A stretch of DNA of 33,403 nucleotides from assembly GCA_900539665.1 (NCBI GenBank), contig UQCV01000018.1, forward strand, positions 1 to 33,403. The letters are read 5' to 3'. Origin of the DNA: an uncultured Succinivibrionaceae bacterium. GTDB taxonomy: Bacteria > Pseudomonadota > Gammaproteobacteria > Enterobacterales > Succinivibrionaceae. A program made the position numbers and the translations under genes. Each line of letters starts with the position of its first letter. The first letter of the stretch is position 1. A model generated the notes under the pieces. It saw only the letters and a list, made by a program, of their open reading frames with translations, was not told the DNA's origin and made no database searches. Of this stretch, positions 31,895-33,403 are shown in pieces.

Positions 31895-32458
31895 ATGCGC
31901 CTTTTTACCAAAATTATTTACTCCTTAGGAGTTATTATCTTATTAAACGGCTGCACCACCATCTCCGACCAAGATTTGATTGCTGGACGTAGTGCAACGG
32001 CCACACTTAAAAACTGTACTGCCTCAGGCAAAATTGCCATCAAAGACCGTAAACAACGTCTTAGTTCCATGTTCTACGTCGATCTTAAGGCCCCATCTTT
32101 TGAATTAACTTTAACCGGTCTTACTGGTAGTACCTTGTTTCGTTTAACCTCTACACCAGATGGAGCCACAATCTTAGATGACAAAGCTAACCTGTATCGT
32201 GGAACCGATGCTGACGCTTTAGTCACTAAACTTACTGGTTTAAAAATTCCCGCAAGCAACCTACCTAATATCATGCGCGGTTTCCCCGACAATTCCGAAC
32301 TTGCACAAAAGCAATTAACAGATACTGTAACCTATGGTGATTACATAATAAGTTACGATGCCTATACTAAAGTTGGCACCTATACGCTACCACAAAAAAT
32401 TACCATCACAGGTACCGACCTAAAAATAAGGATTAATATTTCTCAATGGGTACTGTAA
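31895..32458 (+). CDS. lolB: Outer-membrane lipoprotein insertion factor LolB
   Basis: 187 aa, slightly shorter than E. coli LolB (207). Signal peptide with lipobox LLNGC (lipidated Cys20). The mature start SDQDLIAGRSATATLKNCTASGKIAI matches the LolB pattern of N-terminal strands with G-K-x-A. GLTGSTLFRL corresponds to the GPLGQ-like loop. It receives lipoproteins from LolA and inserts them in the outer membrane. The overlap with ispE (13 nt) is the conserved lolB-ispE arrangement of gammaproteobacteria. Confidence 0.87.
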   Translation: MRLFTKIIYSLGVIILLNGCTTISDQDLIAGRSATATLKNCTASGKIAIKDRKQRLSSMFYVDLKAPSFELTLTGLTGSTLFRLTSTPDGATILDDKANLYRGTDADALVTKLTGLKIPASNLPNIMRGFPDNSELAQKQLTDTVTYGDYIISYDAYTKVGTYTLPQKITITGTDLKIRINISQWVL

Positions 32459-33309
32459 CTACTTGGGCCTCACCTGCCAAAATTAACCTCTTTTTACATA
32501 TCAATGGCCGTCGCGCAGACGGTTACCATGAGCTACAAACTGTATTCGCTATTCTTGCAGACGGCGATGAATTATCCATTGAAACTACCAATGTAGATGA
32601 GGTTGTAGTTTTACCGGACCTCGGTTTTCCGATGGAAGAAAACATTGTTTATCGCGCTGCCATGTTATTAAAAGAGCACACAGGCTGTAAGCTTGGCGCG
32701 CGCATCACTATTAATAAACACATCCCAATGGGTGGCGGTTTAGGTGGTGGTTCAAGTAATGCAGCTACTGCAATGTGCGCCTTAAATGCTATTTGGCATC
32801 TTAATCTCGAACCTATTGTTTTAGAAAAACTCGGAAGAACCTTGGGCGCAGATGTTCCCGTTTTTATCCGTGGAGAAAGCACATTTGCTGATGGGGTCGG
32901 AGAAATTTTTACCTCATACCCGGTTAAAGAACAGTGGTGCCTTGTGGTTACTCCTAAAAACACCAACGTTTCAACCAAGGCAATCTTTACCAATCCAGAC
33001 CTTCCTCGACATACCCCAAAGCTCGATCCAAAGACGTTTGTCATGGCCGAGACTAAAAACGATTGCGAGGACTTGGTGAAAAAAATTTATCCAAATGTTG
33101 CCATAACGCTTGAATGGTTGCTAAAATACGCCCATCCAAGAATGACAGGTACCGGTGCCTCCTGTTTTGCTTTATTTGCACATGAAACCGAAGCACGAAA
33201 AGCTTGGTCTGAAATGCCAGCTAACCTACAAGGGTTTGTCACTAAGATTTGCCAAAAATCTCCGTTAAAAGCCCAACTCGATGCTTTTACCAAAGGCGAA
33301 TGTCATTAA
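32446..33309 (+). CDS. ispE: 4-diphosphocytidyl-2-C-methyl-D-erythritol kinase
   Basis: 287 aa (E. coli 283). A GHMP kinase that phosphorylates CDP-ME in the MEP isoprenoid pathway. Landmarks are SPAKINLFLHINGRRADGYHEL with the catalytic Lys/Asn region, the ATP-binding loop IPMGGGLGGGSSNAAT, LGADVPVFI with the catalytic Asp, and MTGTGASCFALF. The ATG lies inside the end of lolB, with AAGGA about 13 nt upstream. prs usually follows ispE but cannot be seen. An IS605-type end lies 37 bp after the stop. Confidence 0.96.
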   Translation: MGTVTTWASPAKINLFLHINGRRADGYHELQTVFAILADGDELSIETTNVDEVVVLPDLGFPMEENIVYRAAMLLKEHTGCKLGARITINKHIPMGGGLGGGSSNAATAMCALNAIWHLNLEPIVLEKLGRTLGADVPVFIRGESTFADGVGEIFTSYPVKEQWCLVVTPKNTNVSTKAIFTNPDLPRHTPKLDPKTFVMAETKNDCEDLVKKIYPNVAITLEWLLKYAHPRMTGTGASCFALFAHETEARKAWSEMPANLQGFVTKICQKSPLKAQLDAFTKGECH

Positions 33310-33346
33310 AATTCAATTCAAATAAAACAGTGTCACAAACAGTTTT

Positions 33347-33403
33347 ATCTAAAATCTCCAAGAAGACTCCTTCCTCTTTAGGTGGGAGATGAATTGTTTT
33401 TTT
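33347..33403 (-). mobile_element. IS200/IS605-type end at the window edge (partial)
   Basis: Read on the minus strand, the stretch starting CAATTCATCTC and continuing through a hairpin to CTTCTTGG matches the right part of the 145-364 element (313-350) with several differences. The hairpin arms are CTCCTTCCT (33367-33375) and AGGTGGGAG (33380-33388), one mismatch, loop CTTT. Whether a full element with tnpB, or only a solo end, continues beyond 33403 is unknown. Confidence 0.5.

Overview
The window looks like chromosomal sequence from a low-GC, motile, fermentative gammaproteobacterium. ArcB, FocA-PflB with an adjacent YcaO, LolB-IspE, SmrA, YhcC, GlgC and an mtnN-cbiB-btuF cluster point to Gammaproteobacteria. 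The AT-rich intergenic regions and anaerobic gene content would fit the Succinivibrionaceae, but that family assignment is inference from gene content, not a database match.

Layout. Positions 1-12.7 kb are almost entirely minus strand: an ArcB-type sensor whose HPt domain is a separate small gene (399-2668), glgC, a short flagellin with a sigma-28-type promoter, the radical-SAM gene yhcC, and gltBD (6591-12696). A canonical -24/-12 (sigma-54) promoter and NtrC-like sites lie upstream of gltB in a 747-bp AT-rich intergenic region. From 13.4 kb the plus strand carries mtnN, cbiB and btuF. A decayed IS200/IS605-type element (about 16.43-19.06 kb) follows, with extra small ORFs, a deleted tnpA and a broken tnpB. 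Then come smrA, a minus-strand hypothetical gene, tRNA-Tyr(GTA), and a response regulator with TPR repeats whose N-terminal tail holds a 75-bp duplication. A graveyard at 23.1-23.8 kb contains the 3' end of a group II intron and an IS256-type transposase fragment. The rest is asd (minus, with a 17-codon lysine-rich leader ORF), a one-TM hypothetical, the ycaO-focA-pflB block, and lolB-ispE.

Functional themes. The genes form a picture of anaerobic central metabolism and its control: redox phosphorelay (ArcB plus HPt), pyruvate formate-lyase with its formate channel, glycogen synthesis, ammonia assimilation through GOGAT, and the aspartate pathway through Asd. Dispersed IS605-type hairpin ends (145-364, 6354-6408, 33347-33403) show repeated past activity of this transposon class. 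One 55-bp copy is exactly the two outer parts of the 220-bp copy joined together.

I see no CRISPR array, prophage or antiphage island. The most notable points are the split ArcB lacking the two redox cysteines known from E. coli, the predicted sigma-54/NtrC control of gltBD, the exact-join hairpin element, the enlarged YcaO, and the possible lysine-leader attenuator before asd.
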